A stretch of DNA of 64,000 nucleotides, taken from NCBI GenBank assembly GCA_949316235.1, contig OX438751.1, forward strand, positions 5,542,413-5,606,412, written 5' to 3'. Below, in pieces: positions 10,290 to 21,345 of the stretch. The number at the start of each line of letters is the position of its first letter. Within the stretch, counting starts at the first letter, position 1. This DNA is from Oegoconia quadripuncta. Its lineage: Eukaryota; Arthropoda; Insecta; Lepidoptera; Autostichidae. The notes under the pieces were generated by a model. That model was not told the origin of the DNA, made no database searches, and saw only the letters and a program-made list of their open reading frames with translations. Position numbers and translations under genes: made by a program.

Positions 10290-10610
10290 TTGTCACTCGA
10301 GGCACATGGCGGCGTGAGGGACGCTGAGGCGGGGCTTATCATACCACGCCCACAGAAAAACGGCAAGAGCGATAAGGTCGAAATCACTATGGAGATTCGA
10401 GAGATTTTCGGCTTTACAGAACAGAAAGCCGGCCGAATGCAGACGGAGTGTGTGACGGCCTTAATGCATACTCGCAAGCCGTGCCGGTCGCACGCTCCGC
10501 GATCATTCCAAATTCGAATTCGAATTTCGAACATTCCATAACTGTATTTTTATTAGATTTAGTTTTTAGTGATCGGTTATGCGTCGGACTTTATTTTTTA
10601 AATAACAAAA
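10290..10610 (+). promoter_or_regulatory. Likely promoter and 5' UTR of the zinc-finger gene
   Basis: A GC-richer block (10290-10500) sits just before the start codon, between AT-rich flanks. TCATTC at 10503-10508 fits the arthropod initiator TCAKTY and would give a 5' UTR of about 106 bases. GGCGGGGC and CACGCCC occur near 10330-10350. No TATA box was seen at the right distance. An in-frame TAA at 10599-10601 shows that the coding region does not extend upstream. The start site is an inference. Confidence 0.4.
10510..10527. promoter_or_regulatory. 18-bp perfect palindrome with repeated TTCGAA
   Basis: AAATTCGAATTCGAATTT reads the same on both strands. TTCGAA occurs at 10513, 10519 and 10526. 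It lies next to the candidate initiator. Confidence 0.6.
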
Positions 10611-10749
10611 ATGGAAGTTAGTGCTATGCCGCCAATGCCTCTGGACTTCTCTATGGTGAGGAGTGGAAGTGGTTCTCCAGGGAGCAGTCTTCGAGAGGGG
10701 TCCCCGAGGGCTGTGTCCAGTAGCGCTTTCAGAGTTGTAACACCAAAGG
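10611..10749 (+). CDS. sens-2: GFI1/Senseless-family zinc-finger factor, exon 1 (start)
   Basis: First coding exon of a C2H2 transcription factor, codons 1-46 plus one base. ATG at 10611 follows AACAAAA and is the first Met after an in-frame TAA at 10599. The encoded N-terminus is rich in Ser, Pro and Gly. It holds PLDFS at residues 10-14, which loosely resembles the CtBP-binding form PxDLS. The vertebrate GFI1 SNAG start sequence is absent, as expected for insect members. The donor is AAAGG|GTAAGT with phase 1, and it joins in frame to the acceptor at 40852. Assignment to this gene rests on that phase match, on compatible composition, and on the lack of any other coding candidate between. 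The choice of sens-2 over sens is explained at exon 3. Confidence 0.75.
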
Positions 10750-11967
10750 GTAAGTTTTACGAGTATTCAGATAAATGTTTCATAATTTTTTTAACTTCAA
10801 GTTTTAATATTATTTTTTTATTATTATTAATGGGAATATGCCCTTATATATAGCAATACGAATACGCTATTAATATAATTATAAGCCATTATTATATTGC
10901 GTAATAATAATTAATATAAATCGAACATCCAGCCAATCATAAAAAATAATACCTAAATAGAAATAAATATTCCTATATATAAAACCAGATAAAAAATTTT
11001 AAACTGCGATTCTTTAGGACGAAGATTTAGCTGTAACTACGTGTACTTTATATAAATTTATAACACATTAATTTTCCGGCTAGATACTATAGAGGTTCAA
11101 AACCATAGTATTATTATTTATACAGTAAATGCCTAATTAGTTGTATAATTTAAGTGGTTAGTAAATTTCTAATCGGTCACACACAAATCGTTGCCACAAT
11201 ATGATACGGGGTAATGTCGCCCGTCATTTTGGGCACACGCCCGCACGGTTCGGACCTAGAACACGTTTTTTACCTTTCATAAGTAGTTTTGGAGAGTAGA
11301 AGGCGTGTTCGGGTGTATGTCCGTAGTTTTATATGATACCTATTTTAAATTTATTGTTCTAAATAATATATTTATAATTCGATGCCGTTATTTTTACGAG
11401 ATTTCGTTTCTCATCTCTCTTCTCATTTCTCATCGTGTTATTTTTTTTAATTTAAATCGATTAGCGTATGCTGATTGAAATGTGAAAAAGAAAATCCAAT
11501 TTATTCGTTCATATAATTTTAAATGGATACCTACTAACTAAACGATTTGAATTAGATATTTATGTAAAAATTTCATGTCAATTAATTTTAAACTTATTAC
11601 GTGGGCCCGCATTTAAATCTATTATTGCACCTACATTTATTTAAAATTTATTAAGGAAGTTAATTATTATTTTACTGACATTCATGAAATACATTTTATA
11701 TACAATCCATATTTCTGTAACAATTTTGTGTACAATAAAGATATTAAGATAATAAGATATTTTAATATCGGCAAACAAAAGAAAATAAGCAAAAACTAAA
11801 TGTTAATCTTTTTAAGAACCAGTCCCAAAATATCAAATTATAGTACTCTTCTTTCCTGCGAAAATTAATAAATACAAATACTTCTTATAACATTAATACA
11901 CAAGATCGTCTGCTAATTTTGAAATTACATGATCATCACCCCACGATACGAATTGAATTTGAATTTG

Positions 11968-12285
11968 GAACCGTCTCCGTGGTTCAATGTTAACAACATT
12001 AAGTTTACGAAACGGAGATGATGGGATCGATTCCCAGCGGGGTATACATGTTTCGTACTCGGAGTTATTGGTTGGGTATTTTAAACCACCGTTTCATCTA
12101 AGTTTGCTGCCAAGTAGCGACGCCGGTGGGATGATGTCACAGCTGTTTGAGATAAGATAGCCAGTCCCCCAAATAAGTTAGGTGTTCCGGATGAGCGCGG
12201 TTCCAATTTCGATCTTACCTTCACTTAACATCTGATGTGATTGGGGTAATAAATTTAACACGTTGTACAAAAAATCCATACAAAT
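11968..12285 (+). mobile_element. Family B SINE
   Basis: The head ccgtctccgtggttcaatg, the B-box region gggatcgattcccagcgggg, the body agataagatagccagtcccc and the tail cttcacttaacatctgatgt are all in order on the + strand. The end is decayed. Confidence 0.85.
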
Positions 12286-12307
12286 TGGGTTGCAGCATTT
12301 TATTGAA

Positions 12308-12515
12308 AAATATCACCGGCTACCATCATCTTATCTCAATCTGCCGTCAAGCCACAATGTTGAGAGGTTTGATATGTTCCGGCTCTTTGAGATAAGATAG
12401 TCAGTCCCACAATTTTTTAATAAGTTGGGTGTTGAGTTGGGTAAGCGCGCTTCCACCTTCGGCTTAATTTTAACATCACATTTAATTGAGGCTAACCCAT
12501 TGTGCATAAAAAAAC
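12308..12515 (+). mobile_element. Family B SINE, 5'-truncated
   Basis: Starts in the body (accatcatcttatctcaatc) and keeps agataagatagtcagtccc and the tail gctaacccattgtgcataaa with an A run. It follows the previous copy by about 25 bases. Confidence 0.75.
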
Positions 12516-12682
12516 AGAATCACATAATCAATACAACTGTCAAAGCAAAATATATGGCACATTGCGACCCTTATCTAAATGATTTCCAGATGTGTAATAT
12601 TTTCCCCGTCCGAAATAAAGACAATAAAGCTGCAAAAGGCTGCAAAGGTCTGAGGTTCGAACACCGGGCACACCTATTATAT

Positions 12683-13000
12683 ATTTTTTAAATTAAGTGA
12701 CGATGAGGCGGAAGGTGTAAGTACGTTTACCAGGGATCTTTAACATATTTGTGGGAATGGCAATCTTATCTCTAATGTTATCTATTTGTCTTACCACTAA
12801 CCAAACTGAGTACTAAATATGAACCGCGCTGGGAATCGAACCCGCCACCACAGTTTTATAAACCATATATTGCTTAAATTGAGCCACGGTGGCGACTAAA
12901 AATATAAGGTGGTTAATAGCATTGTTGAGTAATAAAATAAGACAGCCAGTTCACTTTATTTCTGTGTGAGCGCGTCTCTATGATTGAGGTAGTGCTGAAT
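12683..13000. mobile_element. Family B SINE remnants, two orientations
   Basis: 12683-12897 is a diverged minus-strand copy with gggaatcgaacccgcca and the head gagccacggtggcga. 12905-13000 is a + strand body fragment (ttaatagcattgttgagtaa, agacagccagttc). Confidence 0.6.
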
Positions 13001-13179
13001 AGAAAAAACTATGGATACGCAAAACTACATCAACAATGATAATTTTCCACAAAATCCCTGTTTATAATGCATAGAAGTATTTACAGCAAATAAAACATGA
13101 TGTATTAATTTAATTATCAGTAGATACTACTTAATGAATTTAAACATGTTTAGGTAGTGGCGTACAGTATGATTTAGGC

Positions 13180-13422
13180 ACATTATGAGGAGGAATGAAA
13201 GGCATGTCACGAGACGAGTGCGAAGTTTGAATCTGGAAGGATATACAGAGGTAGAGGAAGACCGAAGAAGGTGTGGGTAGGCTGCGTGAGGAATGATATG
13301 TGTGTGTGAATGGGGTGAGTACGGAGATGACGGCTGATAGAGGAGAGTGGAAGGGGAAGATATGTGCCGACCTCACCTAGAATGGGATAAGTGTAGGAAA
13401 ATGATGATGATACTTGCGTATG
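13180..13422 (+). pseudogene. LINE reverse transcriptase C-terminal fragment
   Basis: Reading + strand gives MRRNERHVTRRVRSLNLEGY. After a one-base shift near 13250 come RGRGRPKKVWVGCVRNDM and, after another shift, ADRGEWKGKICADLT and a stop. The GRGRPKK-x-W and ADRxEW boxes are the usual end of insect endonuclease/reverse transcriptase LINEs. The tail is gatgatgata. It is broken in several places and has no upstream reverse transcriptase core. Confidence 0.75.
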
Positions 13423-14303
13423 GGTGTACATCTATATATAGGTACCTAAAGTGAATTGAAAATAAGAAAATCAGCACCAAAAAAATAACACATAATATTT
13501 TTTATAATGTAAGCGAACAGAAAACAAGGTCCAAATGATCATTACCATGCAACTAGAGGGTTAAAACTAGTTCCAGTTTCAAATATTATGCGCTCTATTA
13601 ATTTTCTGATTGGTCAAAGGAAAGCTCCGATACTCCCATTGGCTATTCAGATACTAGGTACAAAGGAACAGTTCCCGTACAGATACATTCCGTTGAAATA
13701 TTAATTTCCAATTTCCATTTGGCTCTGTGATGAGGGGGTTTTTCTTTTTCTACCTTTTTCTAAAATCCCCCTTCGGTATTACTTTGATGATACTTAAACA
13801 TGGGCAAGTACGGTCAGCAAAATATGTTAGAAGATAGTCTGCAGTTTATAATGCAATGAGGGAATTCATTGATTCTGTATATTTTAAATAATAGGGTATT
13901 GATAGTGGAGTAAAGACAAACTTTTAACTTCTTATAATCTTAAGGATCGTAATTTTTTGCACATGGATAGAGTACCTGTCAGTGATAGAATAAAATTGTT
14001 TTCTAATAAATCGATAGCTTGCTTTAGATATAATAAGTATTTAGTAATTAAACATAGACCATTACATTAAAATTACCACTGTGAATTTCCATGCGTCGGA
14101 GAATATACCTACTTCTAACACCTGTGACTAATTTCAAAAAAAATCGATCAATAAGTTCTTTATATTTATGAAATATAACACGACTCAATAAACTATTTTT
14201 AGAAAATATAAAGTAGCCATTGGCAGAAAATTGTTTTAGGAGATTTTCATCCTCTACAACGCAATGAAGTTCATAGTAGTAATTTAATTTAATAATGGTG
14301 TTT

Positions 14304-14429
14304 ATTCGGATGTACAGCAACTAAACTAAAACCAGTTTTGGAGTGGTGTCGTCGCATCGTACTGTTCCAGTGAGAAAGAGACGGTACTACTCTAAAACTG
14401 GTTTTAGTTTAGTTGGTGTACATCCGAAT
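14304..14429. mobile_element. 126-bp fold-back element
   Basis: The left arm begins attcggatgtac, then agcaactaaactaaaacc and agttttggagt. The right arm is its mirror (actctaaaactggttttagt, then ttagttggtgtacatccgaa and t), with two or three mismatches over about 40 bases. The central part also partly mirrors (cgtcgcatcgtact, gagacggtactac). No flanking target duplication could be fixed. Confidence 0.8.
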
Positions 14430-14504
14430 CCATACCATTGTAGGTTTTATAATTAAATTACCTAGTGCAAGCTACAGAACTGAACTGGGTACGACAGAAA
14501 ACCA

Positions 14505-14890
14505 GCGCTGAGCTCTTATAAGCTCAGCATATAGTTGAGTCGTTTCCCTTTCGCTGCTGCGACACTTATCTGAGTGTTCTGTTATTTTACTTGCCTAACA
14601 ATTGTTGTATATGTGTCGAAGTGGCGAATAAACAGTTTCTTTCTTTCTTTCTTTCTGAATGGTTCAAAAACATTTTTATACTATTACTAATGGGTGTATC
14701 CTTCTACAAAAATCATGTACTTTAAGATTATAGAAAGTTACACCATAACAATTACGTATTTTTACTGAAGTGGATGCGGATCATACATATCACCATCAGT
14801 CATTATGTCACTTGGAGAGGTTATCAGCCATAATTCACCACGCGGACCCAGTGCGGATTGGTGTATTTGTGTCAGTGTAGTGGCCACCTG
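14505..14890 (+). mobile_element. Two LINE 3'-end remnants
   Basis: 14505-14655 ends gtgtcgaagtggcgaataaa followed by TTTC repeats (14637-14655). 14790-14890 holds cagccataattcaccacgcg and gacccagtgcggattggtg, a sequence type common in lepidopteran LINE 3' regions. No coding. Confidence 0.55.
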
Positions 14891-14895
14891 ATAGT

Positions 14896-15232
14896 TTTTT
14901 TTTTATGCACGAGGGGTTTGTATATAATTGACCTCAATCACACCTGATGTTAAGTGAAGATGAGGCCGAAGGTGGTAGCGTAGTGACCCGGAAACTCCAA
15001 CACATTTGGGGGACTGGCTATCTTATCTCTGTCAACCGGAACACTACAATGCTATTAACATTGCTGCTTGGCGGCAGATTTAGATAAGATGGTGGTAGCT
15101 AGCTAGGCGGACATTTTAAAATGCCCTACCACCAACCAAACCGAGTACTTAAACATGTACCCCGCTGGGGATCGGACCCGCGACCTCTGAATCGTAAACC
15201 CAATGTTGTTTATATTGAGCCACGGAGGTGGT
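14896..15232 (-). mobile_element. Family B SINE, full length
   Basis: Complete order on the minus strand: head cctccgtggctcaatataaa, B-box region ggtccgatccccagc, body, tail and an A run of seven. It is one of the best preserved copies and a good reference for judging truncated ones. Confidence 0.9.
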
Positions 15233-15344
15233 AACCTAGTGTTTTTAACCGCCCCTGTAGGCTACAGATTTAACAACTGCCATTGAAAAAAATCAGGACC
15301 GATATTTATCATGCCGTCCGAAGCAATACTTGCATAAAATGACA

Positions 15345-15780
15345 CTAGTTTATTTTGTAGGTATCACAGGGTTCACTTAAAATAGTAAATTTTACATTGT
15401 TTAAGCTACTGCATGTTCAAAATGCAATTTTCCCCTAAGAAGAATAAGCAAGAAACTCGAGGGGTTGCTCTTTTAAAAACAAGTTTTTGTATTACAAAGA
15501 GGTTTTCACATTTCATTATTAATTGTGAAATAAGATGGGGTTTCCGGGTCACTACGCTACCATCTTCGACCTCATCTTCACTTAACATCAGGTGGGATTG
15601 AGGTCAAGTGCTAACCCGTTGTGCATAAAAAAATGTGAAATAGCCTGGCATGTGAACGAGCTGGTTATGTCCTGGGATGTTTATCATGTAAACAGTCTGA
15701 TATTTTACAATATGCTTTCTTAATAAGTTTCTGTTTTATAGTATCTCTAAATTGATTGATCGGAAGTTTTTGTATATCAA
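15345..15780 (-). mobile_element. Family C repeat, interrupted by a SINE
   Basis: The same sequence as 25385-25715 in the other orientation: ttttgtaggtatcacagggt, gaaactcgaggggttgctct, agcctggcatgtgaacgagc and tttctgttttatagtatc. Its + sense in the other copy ends caaaataaaacatttttgac, which looks like a LINE 3' end. A family B fragment sits inside (next entry). Confidence 0.7.
15532..15633 (+). mobile_element. 5'-truncated family B SINE with target duplication
   Basis: 102 bases from aagatggggtttccgggtca to the A run, flanked by TGTGAAAT at 15524-15531 and 15634-15641. Family C at 25.5 kb shows the unbroken site. Confidence 0.9.
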
Positions 15781-16306
15781 CAGGAACCTTATTGAGAAAG
15801 CGTAAACATAACCCTTTGAATGAATTAACAGAATGTGTCACAAGTTGTCACGAATTCAAAGATTGACCGCCTCAGACCGAATACCTATCGAATGTAACCA
15901 CACCACGAGTTCTCATATCGAACGATAATTTTTATTTAGACTGATTCTAGATATCCTAACTCTATATCGTGCCTGAATATGATAATAGGTCACACATAGC
16001 AAACTTAGGCGTGTTTAAAGTAGATTAGGCAATATAAATTATTTGTTATTTTATACACTATGGTTTTTTAACAGTATCCAAAATTTAATATTATATTTCC
16101 CGTGTGGTTTCTGGTACGTAAAAATTATAGAACCCGTCTCTTGGCGATGGTGTGTTAAATTTTGTTGGGACTTGGGACTTGGTGGGCCTTTATACATATA
16201 AAAAAATAGACTTGCACGGTTCAATTACGTTCAATTCACACCCTCTCAAAATGAGTAAAGATCGCAAAATGATCTAAAAATAAACGAATAATAGAATCCC
16301 AATATA

Positions 16307-17255
16307 CCGGGTGAGTTTTTTACAGTAAGGAAAAAAATAGGGCTGATTAAGTACCTAAGTGAATTAGAAGTTATTGGCATAGGTAGTTTAATGATTTTTT
16401 TATCAAAACCATCATTGACGCACGCACCGCCCTGAGATTGATGTGCCACTGGCGAGTGGGGTTCATATGGACGGGGTTTGTAAAGTAAAACGATTTAGAT
16501 TGGCTTTACTTGGTCGGCATTTTGACTATCTTAGTCCACGTGTCTATAATAGAATTTGCAAAGAAATCAACATATATCCCTTGTCATACCAAGAATGCAA
16601 ACTTAAACTGACAGTATGGCTTCACACTCTTACTTACGATGACGTTGAAAAATTAATTAAATTGTATAATTGATCAGAATTTAAATTATTTGAACTTAAA
16701 TTTGAAATTTAAATTATTATATTGTTAACACGCTCACTGCGTACGCATTCACACTTCACATTCACACTAACACATACACGTACTCAAACACACTCACTCA
16801 CTCATTTTCACGCACACACATTCCTACATAGATTTAAATTCATTTCATTATTTGTAGCAACTGATCCTTAAGTATCGGAGTTTGGGCGCTGATACCTGCG
16901 ACTCAGTCTTATGACTAATGCGGTTATCAACGTGCAATGCCGTTTATGTAAAATTGTTTATTTGCAAATAAAAAATTTTTGTATTGTATTGTATTGTATT
17001 GTATTTGTATATCATGCAAAATTTATTTGGAACTCATATTTTCTCCAAGTTTTTTTTTTTTTTTTATTTAATTTAACGATGTAATTATGTAGGCTACAAA
17101 CGCCGCTGTCAAATTACCTAACGTATGATATTGATATATATTTTATGGTTTTGAATTAAAAAAATTAAACTTTCTATGCCAACCACCTTCTATTTCACTT
17201 AACTTAACTTAAAATATGCCCTATTTTTTCCATACGGTAAAAAGGCTCACCTCTG
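16307..17255. mobile_element. Family F element split by a LINE
   Basis: The left end ccgggtgagttttttacagt after TA and the right end (ccctattttttccatacggt, then aaaaaggctcacct) are the two F termini. The F interior resumes at atcatgcaaaatttatttgg (about 17012). The middle is LINE sequence. Confidence 0.75.
16443..17015 (+). pseudogene. Jockey-like LINE 3' end
   Basis: An open frame to 16673 encodes VKRFRLALLGRHFDYLSPRV, then YNRICKEINIYPLSYQECK and WLHTLTYDDVEKLI, the usual extreme C-terminus of insect Jockey-type reverse transcriptase. A 3' UTR with CACA-rich sequence follows, ending in ttgtattgtattgtattgta. It is 5'-truncated but not frameshifted in what remains, so it is fairly young. About ten bases of the target seem lost at the junction instead of duplicated. 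Confidence 0.75.
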
Positions 17256-17479
17256 TATTGACGTTGACACAGAGCATCTTTCAATTCATAACAAAAAAGA
17301 ATAGAAAATATCTACATAAAGGTTCTGTATTCGTAACATCATCCAGGCCAAAGAAAAGCTGGTCAGCTTACTTGGACAATTCAGGGAAGACCCATTGGCG
17401 CCAATTTTAATAGGCGTACCTACTCTCTCTCTCTCTCATGGTCGCAACACGTCCCAAACCATCAATCCCTTGATTTATT

Positions 17480-17530
17480 TCGGTGATATCACCCAATTGG
17501 GATATACGTCGTGACGTTTATGTATGTCTG
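17480..17530 (+). mobile_element. Family D tail fragment
   Basis: gatatcacccaattgggata, then cgtcgtgacgtttatgtatg. Only the 3' end is kept. Confidence 0.55.
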
Positions 17531-17757
17531 ATCTTACATAATATAAAAAAATACGTAGTTATTTTCTTATTTATTATCCGATGCTAAAAATATGAGGTTA
17601 TCATATACTATAAAGTCCATATTTTATTAATTTTGTGATAGTAACAATCATAAAAATGACATACCAAATTTCAACTCATACTAATACTTTAATTTTAATA
17701 ATGCCATTATAATATTAAATGTTTCATATTCCTCCCAATGAAGAAAGTACTTAGATA

Positions 17758-18068
17758 ATGTCACGACCTTTATCCCAAAATGGATAGGTAGAAATCCAAA
17801 TTTTTGCGTTTGGGTGTTCCAAGCACACATACCAATAAACACACTGTCCAAGCATTAAAAGTTTAATTAAAGCAACGTCTATCACCATTCGAATTATGCA
17901 GAAATGCACACGTGACACGGGGTGAACCCATCGTTATTAAAACGTGCAGATGTACATGTATAGGACTTGCAAGATCTATGGAGATGTTTTTTTGTGGAAA
18001 GTCCCTTAATCGCCTTTTACGACACGGGAAGAGACAGGTTGGTTCTGTTCTTTTACGTGACAAAACTT
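17758..18068 (-). mobile_element. Family D repeat, long copy
   Basis: On the + strand: tgtcacgacctttatcccaa, gcgtttgggtgttccaag, gcacacgtgacacggggtg, gtccttaatcgcctttta-like sequence and cgacacgggaagagacaggt. It includes the head, so the family is at least 280 bases long. Confidence 0.75.
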
Positions 18069-18086
18069 AATTACGAAAAAAAAAAA

Positions 18087-18277
18087 ATTTTTTTATGCAC
18101 AACGGGTTAGCTATTGACCTCAATCACACCTGATGTTAATTAAATATGAGGCCGAAGGTAGTAGCGTACTGACCCGGAAACCCCATCTTATTTGGGGGAT
18201 TGTCTATCTTATCTCTGACAACTGGAACACAATAATGCTATTAACATTACTGTTTGGCAGCAGATTTAGATATGATG
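18087..18277 (-). mobile_element. Family B SINE, head missing
   Basis: A run, tail and body on the minus strand, ending at gcagcagatttagatatgat. The tRNA-like head is absent, as in a 5'-truncated insertion. Confidence 0.8.
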
Positions 18278-18420
18278 GTTTATTTTAAACAGTTTTATTT
18301 CATTTCCACATTTTACATTCAGTAGCAATGAGTTACACCAATTAAATAATATGGTACATGGGTCCTGTGCGGAAAGCTGTTTAACGATTCATCTGGTAGG
18401 TAGATAATTTTTTGTAATCG

Positions 18421-18892
18421 TTTTTTTATGCACTTCGCGCTAACATCACACCTGGGGGTCTACTCTTTAATGAAAACAACTTATTCTTCTGCTAAGAATC
18501 CTTTTGCATAAATTCAGACGTTCATTGCGTGCCGTACTAACTTGTGATGTCCAACTATATACAATAAAACTAAAATAATGACGATCGGTTTATCATTGAC
18601 ACAGCAAATTGCGAAACAAAAAGTCCGAAGTTATACGCCCGTCCGAAGCTTATTTTCGTTAGAGAGTAGACCCCCTGATGTTAAGCGAAGACAAGGCCGA
18701 AGTTAAGCGCGCTCACCCGGCATCCCCAACTTATTTAGACTGGCTATCTTATCTTATACGGCCGGATAACATTAATTCTGCTTGCACGACGGCAAACTTT
18801 CTAGACGGCTGAGATCTAACTGAGATATGAATATGGGAATCGAACCTGCAATTTCCGTTTTATAAACCTTAATGTTATTTACACTGAGTGAT
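18421..18892 (-). mobile_element. Family B SINE carrying a nested element
   Basis: Tail (tttttatgcacttcgcgcta, acatcacacctg) and body resume after 18677 (atgttaagcgaagacaaggc ... tgggaatcgaacctgcaatt). The break is exactly the 220-bp element in the next entry. The copy is more diverged than the other B copies. Confidence 0.8.
18455..18674. mobile_element. 220-bp inverted-repeat element with CTG duplication
   Basis: Termini GGGGTCTACTCT (18455-18466) and AGAGTAGACCCC (18663-18674) are exact mirrors. CTG flanks both sides (18452-18454, 18675-18677), and removing the element with one CTG restores the SINE phrase cacacctgatgttaag. No coding capacity. A three-base duplication fits Harbinger-like or some other cut-and-paste groups; the superfamily is not settled. 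Confidence 0.9.
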
Positions 18893-19119
18893 GTTAGAGC
18901 GCGTACTACTTTTCGAACCTAGGCTGAGAGGTTTAATTTTGTCACTTGTCAGTCGCGTTTTTCGCTCGCGTTATAAATTATGCGAGCGAAAAACACTGCA
19001 AACACTGCATTCGGTTTCATACTATATTGCGGTTAGTGCCATACAGGGTGTAACATATCTTTCCTTCGTTTCAAAAAACCGCAACTAACACCTGACAAAA
19101 TTACGCTCCCTTGACCACA

Positions 19120-19330
19120 GCCATACTGGAAATCCTATCTAAATCTGCCGCCAAACAGCAATGTTAATAGCATTGTTGTGTTCCGGTTGTCAGAGATAAG
19201 ATAGCCAGTCCCTCAAATAAGATGGGGTTTCCGGGTCAGTACGCTACCACCTTCGGCCTTATCTTCACTTAACATCAGGTGTGATTGAAGTCAAGTGCTA
19301 AGCCGTTGTGCATTAAAAAAAATAAAAAAG
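19120..19330 (+). mobile_element. Family B SINE, 5'-truncated
   Basis: Body from tctaaatctgccgccaaaca to the tail gtcaagtgctaagccgttgt and an A run. Confidence 0.85.
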
Positions 19331-19694
19331 ATGCGATCTCAATCTCCAGATCAAAATATTGTAGCATTTATAAACAAGCTCCCATTGTCGAAGTAAGTTA
19401 TAAAACCAATATCTCAGCATCCAGAACACAGACGTCTATTTATCTGTGAAAAAAACTAGCCATAAACACAAAAAAATGGCTCAAAAGAAAATGAAATAAG
19501 ACGGAAAGAAAATCTAATATTTTATCATCGGTTGTGTTTGTTTTGAAAAAAAAAAAGAAATCCTTCTCACTCATACAATAACGCTTTTTGCCCTGGCTAC
19601 CCGTATAGCTCTTTAAAGTAGCATTCAGTTTTCCGGTTTGTATATATAACTCGGTAGGAATAATTAAGTGATAATTATTCAACATCGATGACAG

Positions 19695-19865
19695 AAGCGA
19701 TTGGTGTTGTGGTGCAAAGCGGGTTCGATTCCCGCTACGGGTAAATGTTTGTGTCATGACTACGAATATGTATTCCCAAGTCATGGACGTTTATATAAAC
19801 ATTTGCGTATATTTATCCGTTATCTAGTATTCATAGCGATTTGCTTAGTTTGTGACTAATTAATA
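19695..19865 (+). mobile_element. Family A SINE, second subfamily
   Basis: B-box region gcgggttcgattcccgctac, then atgtttgtgtcatgactac and ccgttatctagtattcatag. The 3' half differs from the main A copies and matches the copy at 31476. The A box is damaged. Confidence 0.7.
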
Positions 19866-20659
19866 GTGCAGGAAGTATTCAAAATATTTGTTACTTAAAT
19901 TGGAGTATTTACACTTGAAGCTGGCAGAAATGTCGCTCGAATATGTTGACGATTTCCAATAGTAGGAAGAAAGAAGTTAGAAGTCTCTGGGAAATAGAGT
20001 GAACTTAAATTTGGAATCAATCAAATTTGAGAACAAACAAAGTCATATCCGCGTCTGTCTGTTTGTGGGCTCAGTTGTTCGGACGGACGTAGCAGATTTT
20101 GATGCAGTTTTCACTGTCATTTAGAGATTTTTTCCGGAAGATTTGTATGTATTGCGTATTTTATAGAATGTAAATTCATCGGTGCGATGTCGGAGTGAGT
20201 CGCTAGATATTAATATTTAAGTAGTTACATGCTAAAATCTGAAGTACCTACAACTAACCACCAGATTACAGAAGAACAATTAATAACAAAGGAGATCTGA
20301 TCCGGATTGGTTATAATTTTGCCGCACTAGAGCCGAGACATCTGATCCCAGTTGTAATCCGATTTGTCTGATCGAAAACCTGCTGTTATTCAATTTGCCA
20401 TTATTTTTGTGAGCCCTACAACATTCGGAAGACGTTGATTTTTTATGAAATTGCGTACAGAATTAGATATCTCATCTGTCAATCTGCGGCCAATGCAGAG
20501 TTAGTTTTTTGAGACAATTGAATACCGGTCTTCTATTATTAAAATGATCTCAAGATTGAGATTAACTTATATTGACACTTGAGATAATATGTATTTAAGC
20601 AATATTAAAATAATTTAAAATTTACATAACCTCCGAGATCTTAATGTTATCCCAACTAA

Positions 20660-20835
20660 TTTGTGTGTGTGTATGTATGTTTTGTTACCTCTTCACGCCT
20701 ATACGGCTCGACGGATTTGGATGAAATTTGGTTTGTAGACAGATTGGGACCTGGATTAACATATAGGCAATATCTATGCTGAACCGATTTTGGTGAAATG
20801 TCCACGCGAACGAAGTCGCGGGCAAGAGCTAGTGC
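20660..20835 (+). mobile_element. LINE 3'-UTR type repeat
   Basis: Contains ctatacggctcgacggattt, ggatgaaatttggtttgtag, gaaccgattttggtgaaatg and acgaagtcgcgggcaagagc, a series very common in lepidopteran genomes. Confidence 0.6.
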
Positions 20836-21044
20836 ACAAGATAATTTTGGTAGGATACTAATTCGGCATACATTGCTGGGAGGCTTGTTAATTCAGATAT
20901 CCTTACTTTAACCAGCACTGTATGTATATGTCTCTAATTTTAGGATGGCGTAATGGCCCTTTACGCTACCAACGCTGAAAACTTCATCGTCATTATTATC
21001 AAAATCAAAATAAAAAAAAAATAAAAAAATGCTATATTTTATGT

Positions 21045-21345
21045 TAGCCACAGCACTTCCACTGCTGAATATAGACCTCCCTAATTGATGTCACATTTTC
21101 TGAGTAACCCTCGTCCTGCCATCGAATGCTTAAAATAATAATTCTTCCAGTTCTCAAAAGGCGAACGTTCAGTTCGTAACAGGAAACAAAGTATGTGGAG
21201 AAAATTAACAATTGGGAAGAACTGATGGCAGTTGGGGCATAGAAGTTCAACACCGGCATCGTAGGACGTTTACCATCAAGGTCGCTCTGGAAATCAATGT
21301 ATGGACATCTTGTAGCTGATATGATGATAAAGGATAATAACCAAG
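21045..21345. mobile_element. Degraded LINE remnants
   Basis: Cacttccactgctgaatata and gacctccct resemble a LINE 3' end on one strand; gtcgctctggaaatcaatgt and gctgatatgatgataaagg resemble one on the other. No intact frame. Confidence 0.45.

Noticed and set aside
10510..10531. Heat-shock element
   Set aside because: The TTCGAA spacing does not follow the alternating GAA-nn-TTC-nn-GAA rule.
10277..10541. Overlapping open frames on both strands upstream of exon 1
   Set aside because: They come from local GC content, show no domain, and no splice or phase links them to exon 1.
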